Source: Emiliania huxleyi CCMP1516
Taxonomy: Eukaryota; Haptophyta; Isochrysidales; Noelaerhabdaceae
Reading direction: 5' to 3'
Length of the DNA stretch: 64,000 nucleotides
NCBI RefSeq assembly: GCF_000372725.1
Contig: NW_005199203.1
Coordinates: 23,587 to 87,586, forward strand
Shown here piece by piece: positions 52,613-63,108 of this stretch (positions are counted from its first letter, which is position 1; each line of letters starts with the position of its first letter). A program made the translations under genes and the position numbers. The notes beneath the pieces were generated by a model. That model was not told the origin of the DNA. It saw nothing but the letters and a program-made list of their open reading frames with translations, and did no database searches.

Positions 52613-54222
52613 CTAAAAAGTCCACGTCGCCGGTTCCGGTCGCAGCACCTTTGCCAGCGCCCGCAGCGTGGCCCACACCTTTCGCGGCGTGCTGATCGAC
52701 ACGCGGTCGCCCCCCGCGCTCAGGTTGTCGAAGCCGCGGCGCGCGAGCTCCGTCAGATAGTCGCGGTACAACTCGACCTGTGTGCATGCAACTACAGCTC
52801 GAGCTGGTGTGTGCAGTGTGTGCATGCAACTTCTCGACTGTCCGTGCGTGCGATCTGGGCGACTGGGCCCCGGGGATGTGCTTTTGTGTAGTGCATGCAC
52901 ACAGACACAAGCTGAGGGGAGAGGGAGGACGCGGTCTCATGAAACTCGCTGCTCTTGAGTGCTGGGGCATGATGGCCGCGAGTGCTTGCGTCCGTGCGCC
53001 GCATCTAGGAGGCTCGGCGATGATTGCCACGAGGAGCGGGCCGGCGCCGGGCAGCGATCGGCCGCCTTAGGGGAAGGTTCCGAGAAGGTTCGTGGAAGGC
53101 TTGAGCGAGAGGAGCGGGCCGGTGCTGGGCTGCGATCGGCCGCCTCTCTCCGCCCGCCCCAGAAACGCCTCAGCGCGCTCTGCGGTGTGCGCAACCTAAG
53201 AGGTGAACGCACCAACATGAGGGCGGGAGCACGGGATTGTGTGCAGCGTATTCAGAGCACCGCGTGAGTACGAGGGAGGCGAGTACAGCGAATACAGCTG
53301 ACTACGGTGGAATACAGCGGAAGCACGTCTCCTCTCGAGCGCTGGCTGGACTACACAAGAACACACATTATTCCGCTTCTAGGGTGTGCGCAACCAGGCC
53401 GCGGTACGCGGGCGTGCATTGCAGCGCCAGGACTGCGGCCTCGTCGACGCCGCGCTCCGCCATCTCGTCCCGCGGCAGGTAGATACGGCCGAGTGCGGCG
53501 TCGGGGCGAGCGTCGCGGAGAATGTTGATCAGCTGGATCGCCTATCCTCGAGTAGTCACTCACCACTTTGAATGCGCGTCAGGTAGTGGCGGAGAAGGTT
53601 GGTTAGCGAGACTGCCTGTCCGAGGGCGATCGCTGGGCCGCGCGCCGCGGCCACGTCCTCCTCCTCGCTCACGCCGAGCAGTGGCAGCAGCATCAGGCCG
53701 ACCGTGCCCGCCACCTGGTACGCGTACTCTTCCAGATCGGCACCCGTCGCGACGCGCCTATTACTGATTCGTCGTGGAGCAGTCATCAATTATTAGCCAT
53801 CCCGGACGAACGCCCGTCTCGACGCGCCTCGCGCGAACCGCGTCCGAGCGCATGCCCTGGAGCATGTCGGCGAACGGCTGCACGCCGAGAGACGGGTTGC
53901 GCCGCAGCGTCACGAGCAGCGCCGCGTCGAGATCGTCGCGTGGAGAGCCTTCCCACAGCTCGTCCAGCCGCTGCCGCCACTCATCTATGCGCGCGACAGT
54001 CGTCGCTGGGTCGCCGCTCACTGCCGGGTCGTCCACGAGCTCATCGAGCCGGCGGCACCACGCGTAGAGTGCGCCGGCGTCGCTCGCCACGTCCGGCTCA
54101 AGCAGCTTGGAAACGTAGAGCAGGATCGGATCGTGCTTCGTCATCAGGCTTCGGATCGCATCCTGTCCGGCGGCCGGAGGCGCAACCACCAGTGCCTGCG
54201 CGCCGACAAGCAGAGGCAACAT
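52613..54222 (-). CDS. Phytoene/squalene synthase family (6 exons)
   Basis: Head-to-head prenyl synthase; in algae normally plastid phytoene synthase or squalene synthase. Exons: 54222-53828, 53757-53616, 53541-53395, 53195-53144, 53065-53019, 52777-52613; sum 316 codons, all phases close. First Asp motif CRRLDELVDD and second QLINILRDARPD (both DxxxD), then GRIYLPRDEM and ELYRDYLTELARRGFD. The leader MLPLLVGAQALVVAPP is short. Four introns are GC-AG and one GT-AG; each has a direct repeat at its splice sites, the longest ~36 bp (53143/53065). Intron 2 keeps a decayed second copy of the active-site segment. 315 residues is close to normal family length, so I think it is functional. Confidence 0.88.
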
Positions 54223-55716
54223 TGTCCTCGGCCGCAGTTCCTGGGTTCGGACTTTTTGCGGGGTATGGTATGGTACCCGAGTATGGTGTGGCCCCGAGCC
54301 TGGCTGTTCTTCACCTGAAGCCTGCCTGACTGTTGAGAATCACACCGAGGACCTTGCCGAGGCGATAGGCCGAATCACTTTGGACCCCGACCCCGCCCCC
54401 ACCTCTCGGGGGGGCACCCGCCCCTGTCGGGCACCGCTTGCGGCGCCTGGCAGGGGCACCCCCTGGGTGGGGGCCGGCGATTCCCATGCCGGCTCTCCGC
54501 CACAACCCCCGCCGGGAGGGAATCCCGGGGCTCACAGAAAAGGGCTCCGAGCCCTGTCTCGCGCACGCCCCTGGCGGGCGCCGCGGACCTGTTCCGCGAG
54601 CGCTCGTCAGCGGGTGGTGTGCGGTTCTTGCCGTAGTTCCTCTTCGGTCGCCTAGCCCCGGCGCCGTCTGTCGCACGCCTGTGTGCCACGAGTGCGAGCC
54701 GCTCGCGGTTCGTTCGTACGCCCGCTTGCGGGTTCGAGTGGCGGGCCATCCCCGCTCGCTTGCGCATCGTCCATCGAGCACTCCTTCGACTTGGAAATCT
54801 CATGCCTAGTCTCATGCATTGCGTGCGCCGTCAGATTGAAGAGGCTGGGCACTTCCTTAGTACCAAAAGGCGGCTCCCCCGATCTTTCGCCTGATCACTA
54901 AGGACGAATGCCGAGGTAATGCCGGTAACCAGGGTCAAACCTGGGCAGTCGGTGAGGAAGGAGGTGCTCCCGTCTCCTCCAGCGCGGCAACGGCGACTCC
55001 CTAGCTCCTCTCCTCTCTCCGTCCAGACATGCAGCGCCGCTCTTCCCTCGTTAACGGCCGACGGTCCGCGCGTGCCTGCCGGCGGTCCGCGCGTGTCTGC
55101 TTCCAAGAGCCCATTAAGCAGTCCGACATCGACTCGCCGGCGGGTCCGTTATCGTATTGCGGCGACTCCCCTCCCCCATCTCCTCCTCCCGGGTACACCA
55201 GCCTCCGGCGGGGCGGTCCCGGACCCCCCAGGTTATTCCGAGCGGGTCCATACGGCGGCGGCCCCGCCGGTGGCGGGGGTGGAGGCGGTGGCAGGGGCGG
55301 CGGCCACGGTGGCGGCCCTCGCGGCCAAAACGCTTGGTATGGAGCCGCTGGGGCGGCCCCACGACCCTGTAGCCGTTCCAGTGGCGGGGGCGGAAGTGGC
55401 AGTGCGGGTGGCGGAAACGATGGCGGCACTGGCGGCCGCACCGCCTGGTGTGGAACCTCAGGGGCGGCTCCTCGACCCAGCGGTCGCTCGCCGGGTTGAC
55501 AGTGGTTTTCTTTCTTTCTTTCCTCCACCCACCCAAACGTGGGGCCGTTGCGCGGTTGGCAGAGCCGCTTTTGTTCGCAGCCGTTAATTAGGTGCCCGGT
55601 AGGCTTGGCTGCAAAGGGGATTTTCGCGTTTTGTTTTTTATTCAGGGTTTTGCAACTGATTCCGTTTGCAACAAACGGAATCAAGAAAGAAAACATCCAA
55701 AAGCAGGCGGCGTCTC
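54223..55716. other. Region without a confident gene
   Basis: GC-rich. 55029-55499 can encode a Gly/Pro-rich frame with two ~105-bp tandem units, but no family and no supporting start. A perfect 11-bp hairpin is at 55658-55682. Confidence 0.4.
55658..55682. repeat. Perfect hairpin, 11-bp stem, 3-nt loop
   Basis: GATTCCGTTTG, loop CAA, CAAACGGAATC. It follows a T-rich stretch (55630-55640) and lies 35 bp before the next gene's likely start. Confidence 0.85.
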
Positions 55717-58076
55717 ATGCTCGACCAGGATCGCCGTCCCGGTGCGAGAATGCAGCCGGGCTTGCCGTCGTCCAGCTCTTTTTGCTTCGGCTCGTCGTCA
55801 GCGACGCGCCAGTCCTGGCGCAGCCGCCCCGCCGTGCGGTCCACGGCCTTGCAGCCCGTCGACGCGCCCGACGACGTGACCGCGGCCGAGATGGAGGCCT
55901 TCATGGACCACATCCAGCCGAGCTTGTACCAGCCGCCCGACGACAGCGACATCGCCCATGAGTTCACGGCGTGGCTGGCGGCGAGACGTTGCGGACCGCC
56001 GCCGGTGCAGGCCGCCCTCGCGACTCGCAGGCCGACGTCGCCGCACCCGACGCCGCCGGCGGCGAGGAGTCGCCCGACAACGAGACGGGGCGCGCGACTC
56101 CGCCCGCACCTGCGCCGGCGGCGGCGTCCGGCCGCCGGCGCCGGCGCAAGCCGCTCGCCGGCGGCGGCGGCGAGAAGGAGAACGCGGACGTCGAGATGGA
56201 CGCGCTCATGGTCGAGCGGCCCCGGCCTGCGCAGACGGAGCAGCGCTGGCGCGCCGTCCTTGCCGCGCGCCACGAGGATTACGACCGGGAGCTCGAGAAG
56301 GACAACCCGGAGCGGCCGTGGCACAGGGTGCCACACTTCCAGGGCGACATCAAGGCGGAGTGCGAGCTGTGGGCGAGGGTGGTGCGCGCGCTCGGCGAGG
56401 CATACGCGCGTCACCACTGGGTCATCGACCGCGTCGAGTTTGACCCCGACCCCAAGAACCGCTCGCGAGCCGAAGCCACGCGACGCAGGCGTCACAAGAG
56501 GCTGCGGGAGGCGGCGAAGCGGGCGGAGGAAAAGGCCGCGGCTGCCGCCGCCGCCACCGCGACGCCGTCGCCCGCCGCCGCCGCGGCGGCGGCGGCGGAG
56601 GCCTCGGAGGGCGCGGCGGCGGAGGAGGAGCTGAATGCGGTGCGGCGAGCGCAGGCAGGAAAGACCGCTGCACGGCTGTTCGACGACCTGGAGGACGGCG
56701 AGGAGGAGGGGGAGGGGGAGGCGGCTCGCGAGGCGTCGGAGCGCACGCTATCCATCGCCACTGATGCCTTGCTGGGCGTTCTCGACGCGGCCGACGGAGG
56801 CACCGTCGAGACGAAGGACGCGTACCAGACGGCGGACAAGCCGCTGGGCGAGGGGGAGGCAACGGAGGCGGTCGAGAAGGACAACATCACCATCGCCTTC
56901 AACAGGAGCATCGTCCGCGAGGTGCGGCGGCTCCTGCAGACGTACGGCGGCGATCACAGGCCGCCGAGCATGGGCGCTGAGATGCACTACGAACTCGCTG
57001 CGATGGAGGGCCCGTACGCTGACCCGAACGCCTTCTCGTGCGACCCGGACTCGCTGTCCACGCAACAGCTCGACGCGCGTTTGCTACTGTGGTACCGGCA
57101 GTGCCTCCCCAAGCCGCCGCAATGGCGCGCCGACCCAAAGCTCAAGCAGCAGCCCTGGCGCGGCGCCGATGGGCAGGAGCTGCTGCTGCCGCAGTGCTGG
57201 CCGTCGCATTGGCTGACGCGCGCGCGGCTGCTCGGCGCGCGGCGCGGCGTCGCGCTGACGCTGCGCGAGGCGGACGCAGAGGCGCACGGCGAGGCGCCGC
57301 ACGCGCCGCAGCTCGTCGCGGACGCAAAGTTCGCGTTCGAGGTGGCGCTGCGCGAGCAGCAGCCCGCAGGCGCTCTCTATGAGAGCTACCGCCGCCTAGC
57401 GGCGGCTCTCGCGCACTCGCGGCGCACTCGCGCGGGGCTCGCGCTCCGCCACCTGGCCCTTTGCCCGGCGTGCAGCGACGCCCTCTGCTTCCCGGCGCAG
57501 CACCTCCCGGCCGTGACGCGCTACACGCTGCCGCCCGTGGTGCAGCGCGCCGGCTGCAGCGATTGCGACTACTTGGCGATGCGGCACATGCTCGCCGCCC
57601 GCACGTCGTCGTACAACGAGTGCACCGCGAAGGACGCGGCGGAGTGGCTGCGCGGGCTCGAGCAGGCTGACGCCGTCAAGCACGCGTGGGGCGTCGTCGT
57701 CGTCGACGCCATCAACCGCCCGCCCCACGCGGCGACGCGGCTCGCCATCATGGAGGGCACGTTCGACCACGACTCCTTTGCCGCGTTCCTGCGGGCGACG
57801 CCCGGCGTGGCCGTGCCCTATTGTGGGGCGCATGGGCCGCCGCGGTCCGCGGCGGACGATGCGCCGATGCCGGGCGCGCCACCGGGCGCGCCGATGCCGG
57901 GCGCGCCGATGACGGACGCGCCAATCCCGGGCGAGCCGCCGGCCCCGGCGGCGGCGGAGGATGCGCCGATGCCGGGCGGCGGGCAGGACGCGCACCGTAA
58001 CGGCTGCGCGTGCCCCGGGGGCTGCCCGGGCGTCCCCTCGTTCCTCCCGTTGAATCCGTGCTGCGAGTGCGAGTAG
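55717..58076 (+). CDS. Unknown large protein with Cys-rich C-terminus
   Basis: From ATG 55717 (MLDQDRRPGARMQPG) the frame runs through EMEAFMDHIQPSLYQPPDDS. The rest, to a TAG at 58074-58076, is in the frame open from 55971, so an intron or frameshift lies near 55985-56100. The long part has a basic/Ala-rich region, an acidic LFDDLEDGEEEGEGEA, a Cys region (LCPACSDALCF...CSDCDYLAMRHMLAARTSSYNEC), a mixed core (AWGVVVVDAINRPPHAATRL) and PMPGAPPGAPMPGAPM repeats. It ends CACPGGCPGV...NPCCECE. I do not recognise it; a domesticated or transposon-borne protein is possible but unproven. Confidence 0.6.
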
Positions 58077-58146
58077 TGAGTCTCCGTCGTCGCTTCCCAC
58101 ACTGCGCGGCGTGTGGGTGGGGGTCTCTGTTGATCACTGTACTGTA

Positions 58147-58181
58147 CTCTCGCTCTCTCTCTCGCTCGCTCGCTCTCTCGC

Positions 58182-58259
<78 letters not shown>

Positions 58260-58265
58260 TGTGAG
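58147..58265 (+). repeat. (TC)n and (GT)n microsatellites
   Basis: CTCGCTCGCTCTCTC-type repeats followed by ~50 bp of GT, 70 bp after the unknown gene. Confidence 0.95.
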
Positions 58266-60050
58266 TGCGTGTCTCTCGCTGAGCTAATTCCTCTGACTCC
58301 CGCGCCCGATCCTTGGACCTTGTGGTTGCTGCGAAGTGCGCGAGGAGAGTGAGAGTCTCGTCGTCGTGTCGGGCGTAGCTGCTTTTTGGAAACATGTTTC
58401 TACTCGTTGGACCGGAGATGGGGGGGCAGGTGCACACCCCCTGCGCTGCTCAATCTCTGAGATGTTACTCCAGACACCGTACCGCCGTGTCTGTATCTCT
58501 CGTTGGTCGTTCTCCCAAACATCTCCCGCAGCTCAAAGCGATCTCCCCTAATCTCCACGGCACCCACCGCCCGCGCACACTACTCGCCGACGACTCGAGA
58601 GTCGCGCGCACGCACAACCCAGCCGTCGAGCAAGCGGGCATGACCAGAGGCGCCCGCGGAGGGACAACCGGGATCGCCCTCGCCCGAGCCAGAGCCAGCC
58701 CCTGGCCCCTGGCCGCGCGCGCGGCCTTCTTTCTGGCCCGCATCCACCGCAGCGGCGGCCGCCGCTGCGAAAACTGCGGCCGCGCGACGCCTCCACGAGC
58801 ATACGATCGAGCGCCCGGAGGGGCTCGGGCTGAGTGCCGTCGCGAGACCTCGGCACGCCTGCGCACGCCTGCGCACGCGGCAGAGCGACAGCGGCACCAC
58901 CCTCGTCGGGCGCCGACGAAGCGTGCTCGCGGGTCGCCGCTCCGTCGACCGACGGCCGAGACACTTGCTCCGACGCCGCCCCGCCCCCGCCCCGCCGGTC
59001 CGGCACCGATATCTCGGAGGACGACCTAAGGAAGAGCGTGGCGGCGCGTCGCCGGAGGACGGCGCGCTCGTGCTCTCGCCGCGAGATCGAGGGAGGGGGG
59101 GGGGGGGGGGGGGGGGCTCCCCCCCCAAAAAACCCCGGGGCGAGGGGCGCCCGTGCCCCCCCCGCGAAAAAACCCCCGGGTAAAGGAGGGGGGGGGGTGC
59201 CCCCCCCCCCTCCTGGAACGTCCCCGGCCAAAAAACTCGGCTCCTCGAGAGAACCGACGGACGACGGACGACGATCGGCTCCTCAGCAGTGGGACGCCGA
59301 GCTGGAGGCTCGGCCGGGAGCTCGCGCGGGCACGTGGAGCTTTCCGCTCGGGCCAGCAGGAAACGGGCGCCCCGCACAGCGACGCCTGCCGTAGAGTGCC
59401 GAGAGCTCGGCTCGACGCGAGCGCCGAGGAGAAGCGATCGGCTCCGCAGCAGTGGGACACCGAGCTGGAGGCTCGGGCGGGAGCTCGCGCGAGCACATAG
59501 CGAGGTGCGTGCGCGGCGGCGTGACACAGGTGAGCGGGCAGCTGGCGCACATTTCGGCTGTGGGAGCTGCCAGGAGTTTGCTCTCTCCGTTCACACCCCT
59601 TTGCAGAATACCGCTAGGTCGTCTACACCACCTTCTAAGATTTAAAATCACGGTATTTCGATAGGTAGACTGCCCTCCGCGCGCGCACGCTGGGCCAGGC
59701 TACACACGAGACCTGCAACTGCAAAAGGAACCCGCGTCGCGAGCGAAAGCGACGTCGAAACACTGGTGGGCTCGCGCCCGGGTGCGCGCGAGCCCACCCC
59801 TCTCTCGCCGCCGCACAGCATGTCGCGCCGCGCCGCCCGGTGGTTGCCGAGACAGGAGGCTAAACCCTCTGGCCGCGCGCAGCGCACTACTCGTCTTTGA
59901 CTTCCGAAGGCGATTTGAGGACCATCGTGTAGACTGCGTGGACGGTCCCGCCCTGCCCATCCATCTCCGCCCAGATGGCCTTGAAGGCCATCTGCTGCCG
60001 CGCGAGGGACCGCTTGCCCTACGAGAGATAGGCTCTAGCTCCGGTCACAG
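58266..60050. other. GC-rich region without a confident gene
   Basis: Extreme homopolymers (G run at 59092-59116, C and G runs to 59210) and a tandem duplication; long open frames here are composition artefacts. Confidence 0.5.
59273..59497 (+). repeat. ~60-bp direct duplication, 164 bp apart
   Basis: GATCGGCTCC..AGCAGTGGGA C..CGAGCTGGAGGCTCGG at 59273-59332 recurs at 59437-59497. Confidence 0.85.
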
Positions 60051-60660
60051 TTGAGCGACTCTGCCGTCGAGCGTCCTTCGCCGATGTGGCGCGCCGAGTG
60101 GGACGCCTTCCACGCCAAGGGGGATTGCCCTTACCCACCGCACCCGCCGCAAAAGTACCAGTGGTTGCCCATGACGACAACCGGGCCCATCCTCAACGCC
60201 TTCGGCCTCGTGATGTGGGTCCCGCTCGGCGTCGTCACGTTTTGCATTTCCCTCGTCCTTAACTTGTGGACCTGGTTCATCGCATACACCTACCATGGCG
60301 GCGCGCACGGTCTCGCCGCGAGCACGACCCTGCCTCTCAGCAACCGTATCATTCGGAAGCTCTTCTCTCTCGTCGACGTCTGCAACGTCACTGAGGTCCC
60401 CAAGCCGTGGGAGGAAGCCAAGGCCAAGGACGCGTTCGATGCCTTCCGCATGCGCAACGGCTTCGCGGAGGACGAGGCACGGATCCTAGTCACCGCCATC
60501 CCCGACACGGTCAACAAGCCAGAGGTGTGGCACAAGTACCGCATGACGGACCTGGCGTCCACAGCCACAGTCCACTACGTGCACGTGCTGACTGCGCCGT
60601 CAAAGACCTTCGTCGTCGGATACACGAACTTTCGCGATTTCGATGGGACCTCCTGCTTCA
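60051..60660 (+). CDS. Putative membrane protein, 3' end replaced by retroelement
   Basis: MSDSAVERPSPMWRAEWDAF, then Pro/aromatic-rich sequence and one or two transmembrane helices (ILNAFGLVMWVPLGVVTFCISLVLNLWTWF). A soluble part follows (VPKPWEEAKAKDAFDAFRMR; ILVTAIPDTVNKPEVWHKY; KTFVVGYTNFRDFD). From about 60650 the frame becomes Copia-like RT sequence, so the native C-terminus is lost or spliced elsewhere. Family unknown; the position just upstream of the acyltransferase gene may or may not matter. Confidence 0.5.
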
Positions 60661-60845
60661 ACCTCATCAAGGGCTCCACTGAGGACGACGAGCTCATCAT
60701 CGGAGTCTACGTCGACGATCTCATCATCTTCTACGCCGACGTACGACGCCGAGTACGACGCCGAGGGGGCTCTTGTCTCCGACTCGCTCTACGCGCAGTT
60801 CGTTCGCGACAGCGGGGCACGGCCGGACGGTGATATAAAGCCGTA
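60650..60845 (+). mobile_element. Ty1/copia reverse transcriptase fragment
   Basis: DELIIGVYVDDLI carries the YVDD active-site box with copia-style context. After a one-base shift, DAEGALVSDSLYAQFVRD follows, as in algal copia RTs. No other pol, gag or LTR sequence is nearby. Confidence 0.6.
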
Positions 60846-61275
60846 TGTGTGTGTTCTTTTCGCTTTCTTCCCTATTGCTGTGGGGGCTCGTTGTTTGAAT
60901 AGTCAGCGCCCAACGGCGAGATTTCTGCCTACCGCCGAGATCATGGTAGATTCCTGCCAGCTCACATGAGATCGATGTAAGTGTGTAGTCTCTTGTTTGT
61001 AGCGCCCGCTCGCTCGCGTCTCACCGGCACGATCGAGCGGACGGGATTTGCGTTTACTACGCAGTTGAGTCACTGGCTGCTCAAAAAAATCCTGCGCCTT
61101 TGTTGTACGTACTGGGAGACTTTTAGCTACTGGGAGACAAGGGATAGGCAGGCGCGATTTCTAGGCCCTTGGGGGCCTCTCTCTCGCGTTCTAAAATTCT
61201 GCCAGGCTCGCGGCGTAGCGCAACAGGTAACCAAACATCAGCCGACCGACAGCGGCTGCACGGCAGCGTCTGGTT
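60846..61275. other. Intergenic region
   Basis: Relatively AT-richer than the rest of the window; no gene seen. Confidence 0.45.
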
Positions 61276-62711
61276 ATGTATATGAATCGCACAATGGTTC
61301 TCGCCGCCGCAGCGGGCACTGCTGTCGTTACCGCAGCGGCCTTCTACTTCAGGAGACGGAAGGCCGCACGAATTGCAAATAAGTCCGTGTTGGAACTGCT
61401 CCCTTTCGAGCGTTCGACGCTCCTCGCAGAGGAAAACTCTGTGTCCACCATCACCTTCTTTTCAGGTTCACACGCGTCGGCCGCCGAATACCTCGCCACA
61501 CGCGTGGCAGAAATTCTGAAATTCAACCCGTGGTGTGGCGGATGGCTTGAAAACGGCAAGTGTTATTACGATTCCACAGCAGACGTCGGTGTCTTTCAAG
61601 CCTGCGCCGCGGGCGAGATCCCGCTGAGCCGTGGGACGTCTATGCGCAAGATGGGCGCAGCCGTGGCCACATTGCTCTGCAAAAAGGGGCAGCCAGGCTT
61701 CGGGGTACCCATCTTTCGCGTCACTCTCGTCCCAGACAGCGACGATCCAGCCATGCGCTTCGCTCTGGTCGTCAGCATGTCCCATGTCATCGGCGATGGC
61801 CACACGTTCTACATGCTTCACAACATGCTGAGCGCGAACGATAACGTCGTGGCGTTGGACGCGCAGCGGCGGCCCGGCGTCAGCGACGCGATTGACGCAG
61901 CGCTGGGCGACGGCAAGCGCGCCATCTTCAACCCCGGCTTCGTCATGAACTGCATTGGCGGCCTCCTGTACTCGGCACTGCTGCGAACAACGGTGGAGGT
62001 GCGCACATTTCATGTGGACGAGACTTACATTGCCGCGCAGAAGGCGGCCGCGAAGGCGTCGGGTGCGTCAGCCTTCGTCTCGACGAATGACGTCATCACA
62101 TCCTGGTTCCTCCAGCGTGGCGGCTTCGGCCTCGGCATGATGGCAGTCAACTTTCGGGGCAGGCTACCGGACGCGCCCATGAGCCTCGCAGGCAATTACG
62201 AGAGCGTTGTCCTGTACAGGCTGGCGGACGTGGCCACGCCTTCGCTCCTTCGTCGCTCCCTCGCCAAATTACGCCGCGCCGCCACGCCGTCCACCGACCT
62301 GCCCTCGAGCCGCGAGCACCTCGTGCGCGCACACACACAGCGCGCCACCCGCCCCATCTCCCCCCAGCCGCCTGCGCCCCGCAGCAGCTGTGCTGCTGAT
62401 GGAACCGATGCTGCTGCGGCTCACACATGAGTCGATTCTCCTCGCGTGGGCAGGGACTGCGCTGCGGCATGGTGAGCAACTGGTCGTCTTTCGCGAAGCC
62501 CGTCGAGCTGCCAGGCGCATCGCAGGAGCTGCACTTGCCGCAGCTTGATTTTGTGGGTGCCGGCATTCCATATACGCAGGCCTGCTGCATCATCTTCCAG
62601 GCGCGCGCTGACAAGCCGGTCGCGTGTATGGTCGCGGGCTCGCCGCACATCCTCGTCGGGCTGCCCGCGGAGGGCGAGCTCGTTGGCGAGCCGGTCGCTG
62701 TGACCGCCTGA
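61276..62711 (+). CDS. HXXXD-type acyltransferase, CAT/condensation-like fold
   Basis: An N-terminal signal-anchor (MVLAAAAGTAVVTAAAFYF) precedes basic RRRKAARI, then a BAHD/chloramphenicol-acetyltransferase-like fold. The active-site motif is SMSHVIGDGHTFYML (H-x-x-x-D-G), followed by FVSTNDVITSWFL and NFRGRLPD, typical of the second half. The first exon reads to about 62277 (SLAKLRRA). A GC donor and the acceptor near 62380 lead into AAVLLMEPMLLRLTHESILL. The last part, VSNWSSFAKPVELPG...LVGEPVAVTA ending 62711, is in a different phase, so a further small intron or a one-base error lies near 62460. Acyl donor and acceptor unknown. Confidence 0.72.
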
Positions 62712-63108
62712 GGCGAGCGCTGAGATGCGACGGGGTATGTATTTGCTGGAGGACGTTGGCACGGCACATTTCCCACCTAGGCGGGGCGGTGGGCGTGCGC
62801 GCGCGGTGCCCGGTGCGGTGTTCGTAGTCGTGTGTGCGGCGTCATGACTCATGTGTGTGTCCCTTCTCGTTTCGTATTAAGGCCATTCACGGGTGTCCGT
62901 CCCCACTTCATCGAGAAACTTTTCGGTTCAAGACATACTAGTTTTTCAAGGTGCTCTACAAGTTAGCGCACAAAAAACGAGACGTATTGGCATTTTGCAT
63001 GCCATTTAGGATTCGCCCAGACGATCACTGAGGAGGCCAAAATCCCCACTGGGCCGTGGTGTGCTAATTGACTACATGCGCAGCCCTGCTCCCGTCCCGC
63101 CCCCCAAC
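62712..63108. other. Convergent intergenic region
   Basis: 3' flanks of two converging genes; nothing recognised. Confidence 0.45.

Noticed and set aside
54375..54900. Possible structural RNA or small ORF near 54650-54850
   Set aside because: Some stem-like strings (CCAGGGTCAAACCTGG) but no match I can recall to snRNA, SRP RNA, RNase P RNA or rRNA.
58548..59550. Long Arg/Ser/Pro-rich ORFs on both strands
   Set aside because: Composition artefacts of GC-rich sequence with G and C homopolymers; no recognisable domain or consistent frame.
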